Of a stretch of DNA of 64,000 nucleotides, positions 9,668-17,924 are shown in pieces. The position numbers were made by a program, and so were the translations under genes. Source of the DNA: a virus; the IMG/VR virus record IMGVR_UViG_3300037246_001176, positions 1 through 64,000 of that record. The stretch is one strand, 5' to 3'. The number at the start of each line of letters is the position of its first letter. Positions within the stretch are counted from its first letter, which is position 1. The notes under the pieces were generated by a model. The model saw only the letters and a list, made by a program, of their open reading frames with translations, was not told the origin of the DNA and searched no databases.

Positions 9668-10132
9668 CTAGAACACGCGCATGGTCAGCGTGAACCTGAA
9701 ACCCAGGTATGATGTCTGTGCGTACGCGAATATGACCCGCTGCACGGAGTAGCGGAATGAGCGGATGTATGTCCCGTCCCCGAAGTGCGGGCACGGCCCT
9801 TCCTCGTCCAGCTTGTCCTGCATCACGCTCGCCAGGTCAACCGCCGCCCCCCAGTCCTCGTCCAGCTGGCTCCTCTGCCGCACGTACAGGTCGAGGTGCA
9901 GCGTCAGTTCCGTCTGCCTCACGCCAGGCACGCCCGTCGACTGTTTCACGAACGTCAGCCTGTCCGTGCCGCTGTCCGCGCTGACCTCCCACCGCTCTGG
10001 ATAAACTTGCAGGCACGGCAGGGTGTTCATGCCCTCGGTCAGTTGATCGTAGCTCTGCGTCGTCGCCAGTCCTGCTGTGGTTGATAAAGTTGTGGCTACT
10101 GCGTCGCATAATGCGCCGATTGAGATTGCCAT
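9668..10132 (-). CDS. Tail terminator / tail completion protein
   Basis: 154 residues. Gene order (connector, HK97 gp10-like, this gene, tube) and the mixed alpha/beta layout, with an N-terminal helix followed by LPCLQVYPERWEV and a late beta hairpin ending RFTLTMRVF, match gpU-like tail terminators. These cap the tube and join it to the head. The assignment rests mainly on synteny. Confidence 0.6.
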   Translation of the reverse strand: MAISIGALCDAVATTLSTTAGLATTQSYDQLTEGMNTLPCLQVYPERWEVSADSGTDRLTFVKQSTGVPGVRQTELTLHLDLYVRQRSQLDEDWGAAVDLASVMQDKLDEEGPCPHFGDGTYIRSFRYSVQRVIFAYAQTSYLGFRFTLTMRVF

Positions 10133-10133
10133 A

Positions 10134-10613
10134 TTATTTGCTCACTATTCTGCCCACCACATCGCCCAGTATTCGGAAAATCTTTCCGGCGTTGTCTTCC
10201 AGCGCCGACTGCAAGTACCTTCGCGCCTTGATGCCCCGCGCCGCTATGGCTATCCTGGCCCCCGCAGCCAGCGCGCCTGCGTCGCCGCCCGACACCCGCA
10301 CCTTGCGGGATGCCCACTCAAACAGGGGTCGCCAGGGAGGCCAGAAGGGGCGGGTCCCGAATTCCATGTATGGAGCCCACTTCACATTGCTGCCCACGAT
10401 GCCCGTCACCGTCGTGGTTCTCACTACCACCTCTGGCACTATCGAGGCACGCAGCGTGCCCATGTCCACCGGCGCGTTCCGCCTCGCGTCGCGCGTGACC
10501 AGCATCGTCGCCTCCGCCATCCCGCCGCGCATCGGGTCGCCGTGGAGGTCGGCGGTGATCTGGTCAAACTTCTTTTGCATTTCCTTCATGCCCTTGAGTT
10601 CTACGTTTATCAC
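10134..10613 (-). CDS. HK97 gp10-like neck protein
   Basis: 159 residues. VELKGMKEMQKKFDQI, then TRDARRNAPVDMGTLRASI and the WAPYMEFGTRP motif are hallmarks of the HK97 gp10 family, head-tail joining proteins. Start is a GTG at 10613. Its upstream region is one copy of a 38-bp repeat that also precedes the DUF551 gene. No strong SD; CAGG lies 6-9 nt upstream. Confidence 0.8.
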   Translation of the reverse strand: MINVELKGMKEMQKKFDQITADLHGDPMRGGMAEATMLVTRDARRNAPVDMGTLRASIVPEVVVRTTTVTGIVGSNVKWAPYMEFGTRPFWPPWRPLFEWASRKVRVSGGDAGALAAGARIAIAARGIKARRYLQSALEDNAGKIFRILGDVVGRIVSK

Positions 10614-10644
10614 TTGACAGCCTGTTTGTGGTGTGGTATACTAT
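10607..10644. repeat. 38-bp direct repeat, copy 1
   Basis: Matches 10919-10956 with about four mismatches. On the minus strand it supplies the first codons and leader of the gp10-like gene; on the plus strand it reads as a sigma-70 promoter. The two copies bracket the DUF551 gene, as if that gene was added by duplication of the start-site sequence. Confidence 0.8.
10614..10642 (+). promoter_or_regulatory. Sigma-70 promoter, plus strand, antisense to DUF551 gene
   Basis: TTGACA at 10614-10619, 17-bp spacer, TATACT at 10637-10642. It points into the DUF551 gene on the opposite strand. A transcript would run antisense through that gene toward the terminator at 11046-11071. Part of the 38-bp repeat. 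Confidence 0.55.
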
Positions 10645-10925
10645 GCGTGCGACTGGGAGGGTTGCCTATCTGCAATCGCTGAAGTGACCAACTTCACCTG
10701 GCCGCCTTTTTCTTGATCAGGTGGTGGATTTGGCAACAGCATCCAATGACTAATATGATTCCATCCATGACCAGAATCAAGAACTACTAGCCCTCCAAAA
10801 TCTTGAACTGGCATAACTCTCCCAAAATGTATCATCCAACAATCCTCATCCACAGGTGATGCTCCAATTACCCGACTTCCTACTTCTGGCAAAGTTTCGT
10901 CTACAGATATCCACTTACTTATCAT
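10641..10925 (-). CDS. DUF551-family protein
   Basis: 94 residues. KWISVDETLPEVGSRVI at the N-terminus and HISHWMLLPNPPP later are the two signature blocks of DUF551, a small family common in phages; its function is unknown. The gene sits between two copies of a 38-bp repeat and interrupts the neck-connector order, so it is probably a later insertion (moron-like). Its stop overlaps the plus-strand promoter -10 at 10637-10642, and its start abuts the -35 at 10926. Confidence 0.75.
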   Translation of the reverse strand: MISKWISVDETLPEVGSRVIGASPVDEDCWMIHFGRVMPVQDFGGLVVLDSGHGWNHISHWMLLPNPPPDQEKGGQVKLVTSAIADRQPSQSHA

Positions 10926-10956
10926 TTGACAACCTGCTTGTGGTGTGGTATAATAT
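10919..10956. repeat. 38-bp direct repeat, copy 2
   Basis: Second copy of the repeat at 10607-10644. It contains the start codon of the DUF551 gene on the minus strand and a perfect promoter on the plus strand. Confidence 0.8.
10926..10954 (+). promoter_or_regulatory. Perfect sigma-70 promoter, plus strand
   Basis: TTGACA at 10926-10931, exactly 17 bp, TATAAT at 10949-10954. No plus-strand protein gene follows; a strong terminator lies 92 bp downstream. Part of the promoter and spacer sequence (AACCTG...TGTGGTATAAT) is shared with the minus-strand promoter at 45910-45937, so it belongs to the phage's own promoter family. Confidence 0.8.
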
Positions 10957-10960
10957 TAGT

Positions 10961-11071
10961 CGTTGTGGTAAGGGTTTGGTGTGCTTTGGTCTGATCCGGT
11001 TTGGTCCGCTGTGATATGACCTGCTAAGATTTGGTACGGTATGGGGCGCTGGGATAATACCCAGCGCTTTT
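10961..11071 (+). ncRNA. Candidate plus-strand small RNA
   Basis: A self-contained transcription unit of about 110 nt: perfect promoter just upstream, intrinsic terminator at its end, no open frame with an SD. Inside it TTTGGT occurs four times (10975, 10985, 11000, 11030) and once more just after the terminator, giving a GU-rich RNA with little C or A. It does not look like a tRNA or a riboswitch I know. Possible roles are antisense or sponge RNA. This is inference from signals; expression is untested. Confidence 0.55.
11046..11071 (+). terminator. Intrinsic terminator, plus strand
   Basis: Perfect 8-bp stem GCGCTGGG / CCCAGCGC with a 6-nt loop, followed by TTTT. On the minus strand the stem is followed by CCCC, so it acts only for plus-strand RNA. 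Confidence 0.8.
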
Positions 11072-11087
11072 GCTTTGGTATGGTTAA

Positions 11088-11786
11088 TCATCTCCTGCCT
11101 GTTGGTACGCGCAAATATCGGCCTGACACTAAAATAAGTTCAACCATCGGGTCAATAGTTTTGTAAAACTCTAATGTGCCTAGTTCCGTGCTTGCCAAGA
11201 CGGACGCGCCACTCGATTGCAATCTTTTATAAAAAATCGCTGACTGCATAATACACGCCTGCTTTATGTCATCCGGGATGTCGTCCGAATAGCCCCAACG
11301 CGCCAGAACCTGAACCGTCGGCAACCCCCGCACCCCCGCCCCATACGGCCTGAAACCGGCCAGCCCCCGCCACCTGCCGCCAGTGAAGTAGCTCCAACTT
11401 CCGTTCGGATCCACCATGATAGAGTCGTAAGGCAGGCTGTTGAAATCCGGCGCTTTCGGATCGCCAGAGAACGGGATCCAGTCCCCGTCCCCGGCCAGCG
11501 GAGCAGTAGGCGTCGTCCAGGCCGTGTACGTCGTCTCGCTCGGCGACTCCTTGACAGACACGAGCTCAATTTCCACGGTTTCGTCTATCAGCAGATATCC
11601 CTTCCCGTTGCCGGTGTAATACCGCACCGTCGCCGCGTCGCTCGCCTCAAACCCATCGGGCCGGTTGCAGAACCTGTCGATGGCCCTAGATGCCGCGTCG
11701 ATGATCTGCGGCAGGAAGGCGTCGGCGTCGGGGTTCGTCTTCTGAATCCTGCTTTTCAACTGTGCTAAAGTAGTGTACGCACTCAT
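11088..11786 (-). CDS. Head-tail connector protein, gp6-like
   Basis: 232 residues. The helical N-terminus (YTTLAQLKSRIQ, then IIDAASRAIDRFCNRP), the central beta insertion and the C-terminal helices (IPDDIKQACIMQSAIFYKR) fit the phage gp6-like connector family that binds below the portal. It overlaps the previous stop by four bases (ATGA). Tail-joining genes follow. Confidence 0.8.
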   Translation of the reverse strand: MSAYTTLAQLKSRIQKTNPDADAFLPQIIDAASRAIDRFCNRPDGFEASDAATVRYYTGNGKGYLLIDETVEIELVSVKESPSETTYTAWTTPTAPLAGDGDWIPFSGDPKAPDFNSLPYDSIMVDPNGSWSYFTGGRWRGLAGFRPYGAGVRGLPTVQVLARWGYSDDIPDDIKQACIMQSAIFYKRLQSSGASVLASTELGTLEFYKTIDPMVELILVSGRYLRVPTGRR

Positions 11787-12532
11787 GCTATAGCCCCCGT
11801 CACGATGTCGCTGATGTTGAACCTGCCCATCGTCAGCAGCTGCGCCAGCCCCCCGCCCGTTATCATCTTGAAATCATAGAGCAAATTGTCGGTCGTTTTC
11901 AATTTGGCAGTCTCCGCCACGGCCAGCGTCACCGTCACATCCCCGGCCACTGCGTCGTCGACCGTCAGCGTACCGTTGCCCGCCACAGTCGCCGCCGTCG
12001 CGTTGATGAACAGAAGCCCAGCGGTCTCTTCTATCTGCACCACCGACAGGCTGTCGCCGTCCTTTGGCTTGCGCTTGACGGTAAAGTACAGCGTGTCGCG
12101 CGTCGTCAGGTCGCCCAGCCCCGTGATGCTGAAATCCCATGAGGTAGCCCACGGCATCGTCACCGTCGAACCCTCCACCGCCGCTATCACGCTCGCCGCC
12201 GACTGGCTCAGCGTCTTCACCGTGTAGCTCCACGGCGAGATGCCCTTATCCGCGCCCATGACGTTGTCGGTGTCCAGCACCGCCGCGCCTGTGTACAACC
12301 CCCGCAGGAAATAGTGGTAATCGTCGAAGTTGGCATCCGCGTAGATGCGGATGTACGCCCCGACGTTGTCCATCTCCTCGGTCGGGTTCTGCGTCCCGTC
12401 CCAGATGACCGTATCCGCGCCGGTCAGCCTATCCTGACGCGTCAGGTACAGGTCAATGTCGGCTAGCGCCAGGCCCGTCGCCGGTTCTCCGTCGTTTTTG
12501 GTGAAAAACACTGCTATGGTTAAGCTGGGCAT
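11783..12532 (-). CDS. Putative baseplate or fibre-associated structural protein
   Basis: 249 residues, all-beta in character. The N-terminal part (ADIDLYLTRQDRLTGADTV) and the C-terminal part (LYFTVKRKPKDGDS, later VTVTLAVAETAKL) resemble the Ig-like halves of BppU-type receptor-binding adaptor proteins. Ends in a four-base overlap with the connector gene. Placement between the fibre and connector genes supports a virion role; exact function unknown. Confidence 0.5.
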   Translation of the reverse strand: MPSLTIAVFFTKNDGEPATGLALADIDLYLTRQDRLTGADTVIWDGTQNPTEEMDNVGAYIRIYADANFDDYHYFLRGLYTGAAVLDTDNVMGADKGISPWSYTVKTLSQSAASVIAAVEGSTVTMPWATSWDFSITGLGDLTTRDTLYFTVKRKPKDGDSLSVVQIEETAGLLFINATAATVAGNGTLTVDDAVAGDVTVTLAVAETAKLKTTDNLLYDFKMITGGGLAQLLTMGRFNISDIVTGAIA

Positions 12533-12577
12533 TTCTTGCCTCGTGTGTGAATACTGATCATTGCGCTATCACGCTTC

Positions 12578-12787
12578 TTATTTGAGATACTGCGACGATG
12601 CGACCGTCAGGCGTGATTTGCGCCACGGCAAAGATGTTTTACAGCCGTGTCGTCTCAACACCTGCTGAATCGCTTCCGAACAAGCCCGTTCACGATTAGC
12701 CTGTTCTTCCTGTAACAGCTCACGCGCTGCATTAGCGTCGAATTTCTGTTCGGTTGGCTGTTCTTCAGTCTTTTGCTTCTCTGTCAC
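12578..12787 (-). CDS. Small unknown protein
   Basis: 69 residues from a GTG at 12787, preceded by GGAGG 7 nt away and overlapping the upstream stop (GTGA). Charged helical sequence (ANAARELLQEEQANRERAC), possibly coiled coil; no family recognised. Confidence 0.55.
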   Translation of the reverse strand: MTEKQKTEEQPTEQKFDANAARELLQEEQANRERACSEAIQQVLRRHGCKTSLPWRKSRLTVASSQYLK

Positions 12788-12897
12788 GGTGTTACCTCCG
12801 CCTCGGCTTTGGCCCAAATCCAATCCATGAAGGCCAGCAGGTTGGTTTTCATGTTATCAGTCAAATGCGGTATCAGATTGCCGTGTAGATGATTCAT
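12784..12897 (-). CDS. Tiny ORF, unknown
   Basis: 37 codons from ATG 12897 ending in GTGA overlap with the next gene. The sequence ends MKTNLLAFMDWIWAKAEAEV and could be an amphipathic helix. No good SD precedes it; the overlap is the main support. Confidence 0.35.
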   Translation of the reverse strand: MNHLHGNLIPHLTDNMKTNLLAFMDWIWAKAEAEVTP

Positions 12898-12912
12898 TGG
12901 AGGCCGTACTGG

Positions 12913-13047
12913 TCATTTAATCGTAATGCGAAATCGCATAGATTGTGGCCCTTCTGGATGTTCCTCCTCAGTCGTGCGGAACATGACGATCTCAATCTCG
13001 CGTATCACCGGATTGCGGGTTACTGACGGTTGTTCTTGAAATGACAT
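12913..13047 (-). CDS. Small unknown protein
   Basis: 44 residues, MSFQEQPSVTRNPV... to ...MRFRITIK. An AGAGG SD lies 7 nt before the ATG, and the gene follows the collagen-like fibre by 11 bp. A beta-strand pattern (IREIEIVMF and MRFRITI) suggests a small folded protein, perhaps a fibre chaperone or accessory subunit. Function unknown. Confidence 0.55.
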   Translation of the reverse strand: MSFQEQPSVTRNPVIREIEIVMFRTTEEEHPEGPQSMRFRITIK

Positions 13048-13058
13048 TATGTGCCTCT

Positions 13059-14294
13059 CTATTTAGCTGTTTCAGTGCGAGAACCAACTGTATCCTCTTC
13101 AATGTGCACGCCAACCATCGTGACGAATGGATCGTTGCTCGGTGCATTGCCTCCACCAACCAGGGCAATTCTTCTAAATCGCATCTTCAGTGATGCTTGT
13201 ATCAGTAAGTTCGTACCAACTATCGTCCCAACTGGGATATATAGGTGCATCCTATCCGCTAGTCCTCCAGTTATCGTATAGTCACCAGAAGTTATGATAG
13301 CAGCTGCGGACATCACTTCGTTTTTATCACCTATAGTATACTCAATTTCATAGTTGACATCTGTGTCTCCAACATCACTACCATCGAGCACTATGTGAAC
13401 GTGCAGCGTTATATCACTTCCTTCTTTATATGAGTGTGCTATTTCTCCAGACGGCAGATGGATGTAATCGTTGATGGCAAAAGTGTACTCCATAGTATTT
13501 CCCTGGAACGCTGCCCAAGTGGGTTGGTTCGCTCCTCCAATCCTCCCCGATGACATAGGAAAGTAGATGTCGTTCCACACTGTGGCCGTGCGTAGAAATT
13601 GCAATGTTCCATCGGCTTGTATCTCAGCTAATATATTGCCAGCAGCGTTTTGAATCTCCAGTATCGGGTTGGTGGGGTCGTCGTCTGTGGTCTGGAGTAT
13701 CAGCACCGACCTGGCGGCAGTAGCCGCGCTAATCACAGCCCCATCTTCAAATGTATGCAGTCCTGTCCAGTTCGGCGTCTGGTCAACACCCCAACTGTTT
13801 ACACCGATGCTGACGTAGGCATAACCAGCACCAGCTACGGCTGGGGCAGGGCCTGTAGGCCCCGTCGGCCCAGCAACCGTCGATGTCGGGCCGGTAGGCC
13901 CCGTCGGGCCGGGAACCGTCGATGTCGGCCCAGTAGGCCCTGTCGGGCCGGGAACCGTTGAGGTTGGGCCAGTTGGGCCGGTGGCTCCCGTCGGCCCCTC
14001 AACTGTCGATGTCGGCCCTGTCGGCCCGGTGGCCCCAGTCGGCCCGGTTGGCCCTTCTACCGTCGAAGTCGGCCCCGTCGGGCCGGGGACAGTTGAGGTC
14101 GGGCCTGTAGGCCCCGTCGGCCCAGCAACCGTCGATGTCGGGCCTGTAGGGCCGGTCGCACCTGTTGTGCCCGCCCCAGTCGGCCCGGTCGCACCCGTCG
14201 GGCCAACGACTGTCGATGTCGGGCCGGTCGGGCCTGTAGGTCCCGTAGGCCCCTGTGGCCCAACCCCAGGGGCCTGAGCGAGCAACAAGCTCAT
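13059..14294 (-). CDS. Collagen-like (GPT)n virion fibre
   Basis: 411 residues from ATG 14294 (SD GGAAGGTG; ATGA overlap with the glycosyltransferase gene upstream; a GTG 15 bases earlier is less likely). Residues about 10-150 are Gly-X-Y triplets, almost all GPT, with STV breaks. Residues about 150-200 match the left-edge fibre (AGAGYAYVS..., WTGLHTF). The C-terminal 200 residues form a beta-rich head with [18 protein letters not shown]. Collagen-like stalks give trimeric fibres. In Bacillus anthracis BclA the same GPT triplets carry O-glycans on threonine; direct coupling of this gene to a glycosyltransferase makes it a prime candidate acceptor here (inference). Confidence 0.85.
   Translation of the reverse strand: MSLLLAQAPGVGPQGPTGPTGPTGPTSTVVGPTGATGPTGAGTTGATGPTGPTSTVAGPTGPTGPTSTVPGPTGPTSTVEGPTGPTGATGPTGPTSTVEGPTGATGPTGPTSTVPGPTGPTGPTSTVPGPTGPTGPTSTVAGPTGPTGPAPAVAGAGYAYVSIGVNSWGVDQTPNWTGLHTFEDGAVISAATAARSVLILQTTDDDPTNPILEIQNAAGNILAEIQADGTLQFLRTATVWNDIYFPMSSGRIGGANQPTWAAFQGNTMEYTFAINDYIHLPSGEIAHSYKEGSDITLHVHIVLDGSDVGDTDVNYEIEYTIGDKNEVMSAAAIITSGDYTITGGLADRMHLYIPVGTIVGTNLLIQASLKMRFRRIALVGGGNAPSNDPFVTMVGVHIEEDTVGSRTETAK
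13845..14275 (-). repeat. GPT collagen-triplet coding repeat
   Basis: Tandem 9-bp Gly-Pro-Thr units interrupted by STV(V/A/P/E)G breaks inside the fibre gene. Homologous to 585-985, so recombination between the two runs could swap fibre tips. Confidence 0.85.
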
Positions 14295-15838
14295 GACATC
14301 ACCTTCCACGCCAAGACGTGACTGCCAACCTGATCGAGATTACCCTTAGTGACAGTCTTGTATCCCAGCCTCTCGTAATCAGCCGGGAGCAGCTTCGCGA
14401 CATGCTCCTCGTGACTGTTCCTGTACACAGCCCCCTGCTCATAATGTCCCCACGGGCTGCTGAGTACCACCAATTTCTTGGCCACCTGTTCCAGCCGCTT
14501 CACGGTCGTTTCAAAATCCTTGATGGGAGTGTGTTCTGGCCCATGCCACCAGAAGACGGTATCGTATTCTGCCAGTTCCACGTCTCTGACGTCGCCCTCC
14601 ATGACCTCTCGGAACCTGCCGTCGCCCCTATAATGCCCCGCGTTCGCCGGGAATATCTCCAGCAGCGTCAGCCGATGGCCCAGCCTGTGCAGAAGCTCGA
14701 CGCACTCCGGCGCACGGAGACGATTCGCGCCCACATACAATGTCCGTCCGCCATCGCGCAGCTGCGGGATGCAGTCCAGGCACTGATGCCAGCGGTTGTC
14801 CTCGAAATAGGACAAGTTCTTCGCCAACCTCGCGTTACCTGGCGCAAGTTCCGCCGCTTTCCTGGCGTGAATAAGTCCCTCCTCCACCGCGCCTATCTGC
14901 CACAGACACCGCGCCAGCAGGTCGTGGATGTGGAACCCGTACCACACGGGGTTGACGTATTTCCTGGTGTCTGGCATGATCTCCAGAGCGCATTTCAGCA
15001 GCCCTGCCGCAAGCCGGTCTCTCTTCTGCGCGTGATATATCTCCGCCAGCATCCCCCACCACGAGCGGCGCTCCGGCTGCGCGGCGCACGCCCTGTGCAG
15101 CATCCTCGTTTGTTTCTCCGTCTCGTTCAGCTTGGCGTAGCAGCGGGCCATGAAGCCGCAAGCGTCTGCTTCGTCATGCGTTGGCCGCTCCATATATTTT
15201 TGGAACATCTCAATAGCCTTCAGCCATTGGCCTGCATAATAATACTGTCGCCCGACGTAATAGAGAGGTCGTGGTTCGCCAGGGTTTTCCTGCACATCCA
15301 GCAACAGCCTGTCCAGGAAATATTTTGGTTTCCATGCCAGTCGCTCTGGCGGTGGCCTGTGCTCCCACAGGAACTTTGTCCACACCGTCGTGCCCCACCC
15401 GTTCGTCGGTAGCGGTATCTCATGCGCTCTGTACTTGTACCGGAACGCCCCTCGCCGCCAGACAAGCATCCGAGACCAGGTGAGCGTCACTTCCTCCCTG
15501 CCGTTGATGTTTGATTCTAACACATACACGCCCTGCGCGTCCGTCGTTTCGAGGAACTGTCGCAGCCCGACGGGATCGACGATCAGCTCATCCGCGTCCA
15601 TCACGACGATCCAGTCGCCCGTTGCGGCGTCAAGGGCCTTGTTTCTTGACTCGCCCTTGTGCATCCTGTCTGCGCCAGTGATGACCACGGCCCCCAGCCC
15701 TTCGGCAACTTCTACCGTCCGGTCTGTCGAGCCGGTGTCAACTATCACCACCTCGTCGACCAGGCCCTCGGCACTGCCCACGGCCTGGGCCAGCAGCTTC
15801 TCTTCGTTTCTGACTATCATGCACAAAGACACTCTCAT
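14291..15838 (-). CDS. GT2 glycosyltransferase-TPR-methyltransferase fusion
   Basis: 515 residues from ATG 15838 (AGGA SD; the sequence begins [15 protein letters not shown], the usual start of this family). Residues 1-230 are a GT-A domain with [13 protein letters not shown] and the metal motif VMDADE. About 190-360 are TPR-like helices. About 365-515 resemble a SAM-dependent methyltransferase ([17 protein letters not shown], then [20 protein letters not shown]). Such GT-TPR proteins glycosylate polysaccharides or proteins. The gene ends in an ATGA overlap with the collagen-like fibre, suggesting they are made together and that the fibre may be its substrate (inference). Confidence 0.75.
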   Translation of the reverse strand: MRVSLCMIVRNEEKLLAQAVGSAEGLVDEVVIVDTGSTDRTVEVAEGLGAVVITGADRMHKGESRNKALDAATGDWIVVMDADELIVDPVGLRQFLETTDAQGVYVLESNINGREEVTLTWSRMLVWRRGAFRYKYRAHEIPLPTNGWGTTVWTKFLWEHRPPPERLAWKPKYFLDRLLLDVQENPGEPRPLYYVGRQYYYAGQWLKAIEMFQKYMERPTHDEADACGFMARCYAKLNETEKQTRMLHRACAAQPERRSWWGMLAEIYHAQKRDRLAAGLLKCALEIMPDTRKYVNPVWYGFHIHDLLARCLWQIGAVEEGLIHARKAAELAPGNARLAKNLSYFEDNRWHQCLDCIPQLRDGGRTLYVGANRLRAPECVELLHRLGHRLTLLEIFPANAGHYRGDGRFREVMEGDVRDVELAEYDTVFWWHGPEHTPIKDFETTVKRLEQVAKKLVVLSSPWGHYEQGAVYRNSHEEHVAKLLPADYERLGYKTVTKGNLDQVGSHVLAWKVMS

Positions 15839-15879
15839 GCCAAATTCCTGTCTATCATCTCCGCCCTCATTGCCTATCC

Positions 15880-16314
15880 TCACGGCTCTAAATCCCACTC
15901 CTCTTGATACAGCGCCAAGTAACCACGGCACTCGTCGCCGGATTGCTGCCAGTTGGAGCCGCCATCACCAAAGCGCTCGACTTTGAATCGCTCGACGTCG
16001 CTGTAGAGAAATTGCCAGACAGCCGTTGAGCCACCGGCATAAGACACGGAATCGATCTCGCTCTGGATGTTCTCAACTGGTACGCCAAACTCGTCGGCCA
16101 GCAGTTGCTTGAACGCAACGACGGACACCTCCTCGGTGTTGAACCTGGATTCATAGATCACGGCATCCTCATCAAGCCGCGTCCGTCGATGGTTGTTGTA
16201 ACAAGGAAAGCGCGAGTCCAGCGTCCCCATATTCTCAAAGACGGTTTGCAGTGCGGCCCAGTTGCCCGCGCCGATAGTTTGCCTCTTGACTACAAAGTAT
16301 CCGTGCCAGTTCAT
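15880..16314 (-). CDS. Unknown virion-module protein
   Basis: 144 residues, MNWHGYFVVKRQTIGAG... No family recognised. The mixed alpha/beta sequence includes VVAFKQLLADEFGVPVENI. It is coupled by ATGA overlap to the lectin-like gene upstream and precedes the glycosyltransferase, so it probably belongs to the adhesion set. Confidence 0.55.
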   Translation of the reverse strand: MNWHGYFVVKRQTIGAGNWAALQTVFENMGTLDSRFPCYNNHRRTRLDEDAVIYESRFNTEEVSVVAFKQLLADEFGVPVENIQSEIDSVSYAGGSTAVWQFLYSDVERFKVERFGDGGSNWQQSGDECRGYLALYQEEWDLEP

Positions 16315-17042
16315 GGTATCACCGCCAAGTCTGCTATTTGTGCCGCTGCCAGCACCCTATTCCAATAAGCACTGTGGGCAAGCCAGCCGTGCCACACATT
16401 GACAGGCGCCGTGTTTATCGCGCCGATGACACAATCGGTGGCGTTAAGACCTCCAGCCCACGCACCCAAGCCAATCTGAGTAACACCTGCCTGAGAACCA
16501 TTGAAATAAAATTTAAGCTCGTCAGCATTATTGCTATCACTCCACGTCATTGTCAGCAGCATAAAACCGAGATCAGTGAAAGGTCCTGCAGATCTATCTT
16601 TATACGTGCCCCCGGCTTTATACCTAGAAAGCAATCTGTTATTTGTGGCATAACGACCAAGACTTAGATAATTATTAACTACATCAGCTGTCAGCGTAGC
16701 TGCGATGCGCACGGTTGAGTCAGTCCATATACCGATGTTAAATACCTTGGCCCAAATCATTAGCGAACCTTCAGCACCATTAAAGGCCGCAGCCAGTCCA
16801 GCACTGAAGATATTGACAAAATCATTTGCCCCATCAAAAAACGGACATGTCCTGCCATCCCCGACCCCCGGCTGCCCCAGCGTCACTCCAGTATAAGTAC
16901 CGTGGAATTCATTGCGGCTGACGTCGTGGGCCACATTGCCTTGCTTCTCATCCAGCATCCAGTATGCCATTGGGTCAGTTGCCAACACCCGCTGCATGTA
17001 TTGCACATTCCATTGTCCGTCTGGTAACGCTATGTCCCGCAT
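16311..17042 (-). CDS. LamG/concanavalin A-like lectin domain protein
   Basis: 243 residues. PMAYWMLDEKQGNVAHDVS at the N-terminus, FFDGANDFVNI and HGWLAHSAYWNRVL near the end are the standard landmarks of the LamG/ConA-like jelly-roll (laminin G 3 type). It likely binds sugars on the host or forms a decoration on the virion. Lies between repeat protein and fibre genes. Confidence 0.75.
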   Translation of the reverse strand: MRDIALPDGQWNVQYMQRVLATDPMAYWMLDEKQGNVAHDVSRNEFHGTYTGVTLGQPGVGDGRTCPFFDGANDFVNIFSAGLAAAFNGAEGSLMIWAKVFNIGIWTDSTVRIAATLTADVVNNYLSLGRYATNNRLLSRYKAGGTYKDRSAGPFTDLGFMLLTMTWSDSNNADELKFYFNGSQAGVTQIGLGAWAGGLNATDCVIGAINTAPVNVWHGWLAHSAYWNRVLAAAQIADLAVIP

Positions 17043-17044
17043 TG

Positions 17045-17920
17045 TCAGTTCCTGCTAATCGTGAGTTTTACAGTAAGGTCATCAGTAGCCGTATACGTCG
17101 GCGTCGCCCTGACGACTAGTTGGGCGAACAGGCTCGTCCCCACAAGATCGAATGCGAACGGCATCCTCAACCCGCTCCCCTTTGCCGCCACGCTGTTATC
17201 AACGAAATCGGCATAGTCGGTCGCGGCTACGTCAATGAATCCAACGCAATTTTGCATGTCGGCATCGGACGGATCGAAGGGGGCGTTGTCAGCGATAGGC
17301 GTGAATGCCTGGTCAAAGAATACAATATCAATCGGGGCCATTTCCTGATCGTCATCTACGATCACCACTTTGATGATAGTGCCCGTTCCTCCAGCCAGCC
17401 TCGCTGCATCTGCGAACGTTAGCAGGCCGCCTAACGCATCGCCGCTGGCGTACAATCCCGCCGTGATCGTCGGGGTCTGGACGATGCACAGGCTGGTGTC
17501 GTTGGTCTGTACCGGCACAGGGTTGCCGACAGCGACATCGGCATCCCCGACTTGAATGTTGGCGTTTGCATTTAGGTTGTCATGAACTGCCTGGTCAACG
17601 GTGAGAGTTCCGTCCACACCACTTACAGGCACTGGATTATCATCGCTCACGTCAACGTCCCCAACCTGGATGTTGGCGTTCGCGTTCAGGTTGTCGTGAA
17701 CTGCCTGATCGACGGTGAGAGCTCCATCCACGCCACTTACAGGCACTGGATTATCATTGCTTACATCAACATCCCCGACTTGGATGTTGGCGTTCACATT
17801 TGCTGATCCTGGAGTAGCAATAGCTCGAACTATCGCATGTGTTCCGTCCTCCATATCCTTGTATGTAGTTCGCATGTCTAGCGGCAACGCTCCGCCCATC
17901 TCTCTCGTTATGTCTGCCAT
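17045..17920 (-). CDS. Structural protein with 38-residue tandem repeats
   Basis: 291 residues. An N-terminal segment (MADITREMGGALPLDM, KDMEDG) is followed by two full and one partial 38-residue repeats with NANIQVGDVDVS and NPVPVSGVDG, then a beta-rich domain of about 160 residues. SD AAGGAG, 8 nt. Repeats of this type are common in phage spike or decoration proteins. The N-terminal block is repeated as a separate 35-residue gene just upstream. Exact role unknown. Confidence 0.6.
   Translation of the reverse strand: MADITREMGGALPLDMRTTYKDMEDGTHAIVRAIATPGSANVNANIQVGDVDVSNDNPVPVSGVDGALTVDQAVHDNLNANANIQVGDVDVSDDNPVPVSGVDGTLTVDQAVHDNLNANANIQVGDADVAVGNPVPVQTNDTSLCIVQTPTITAGLYASGDALGGLLTFADAARLAGGTGTIIKVVIVDDDQEMAPIDIVFFDQAFTPIADNAPFDPSDADMQNCVGFIDVAATDYADFVDNSVAAKGSGLRMPFAFDLVGTSLFAQLVVRATPTYTATDDLTVKLTISRN
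17510..17808 (-). repeat. 114-bp tandem repeat, about 2.6 copies
   Basis: Direct repeats within the structural gene, full units near 17581-17694 and 17695-17808 with a diverged partial unit below 17581. Each encodes 38 residues. Confidence 0.75.
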
Positions 17921-17924
17921 CTCT

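Noticed and set aside
13845-14275. Regular short repeats suggesting a CRISPR array
   Set aside because: Units are 9-bp codon triplets of a collagen-like protein, with no spacers.
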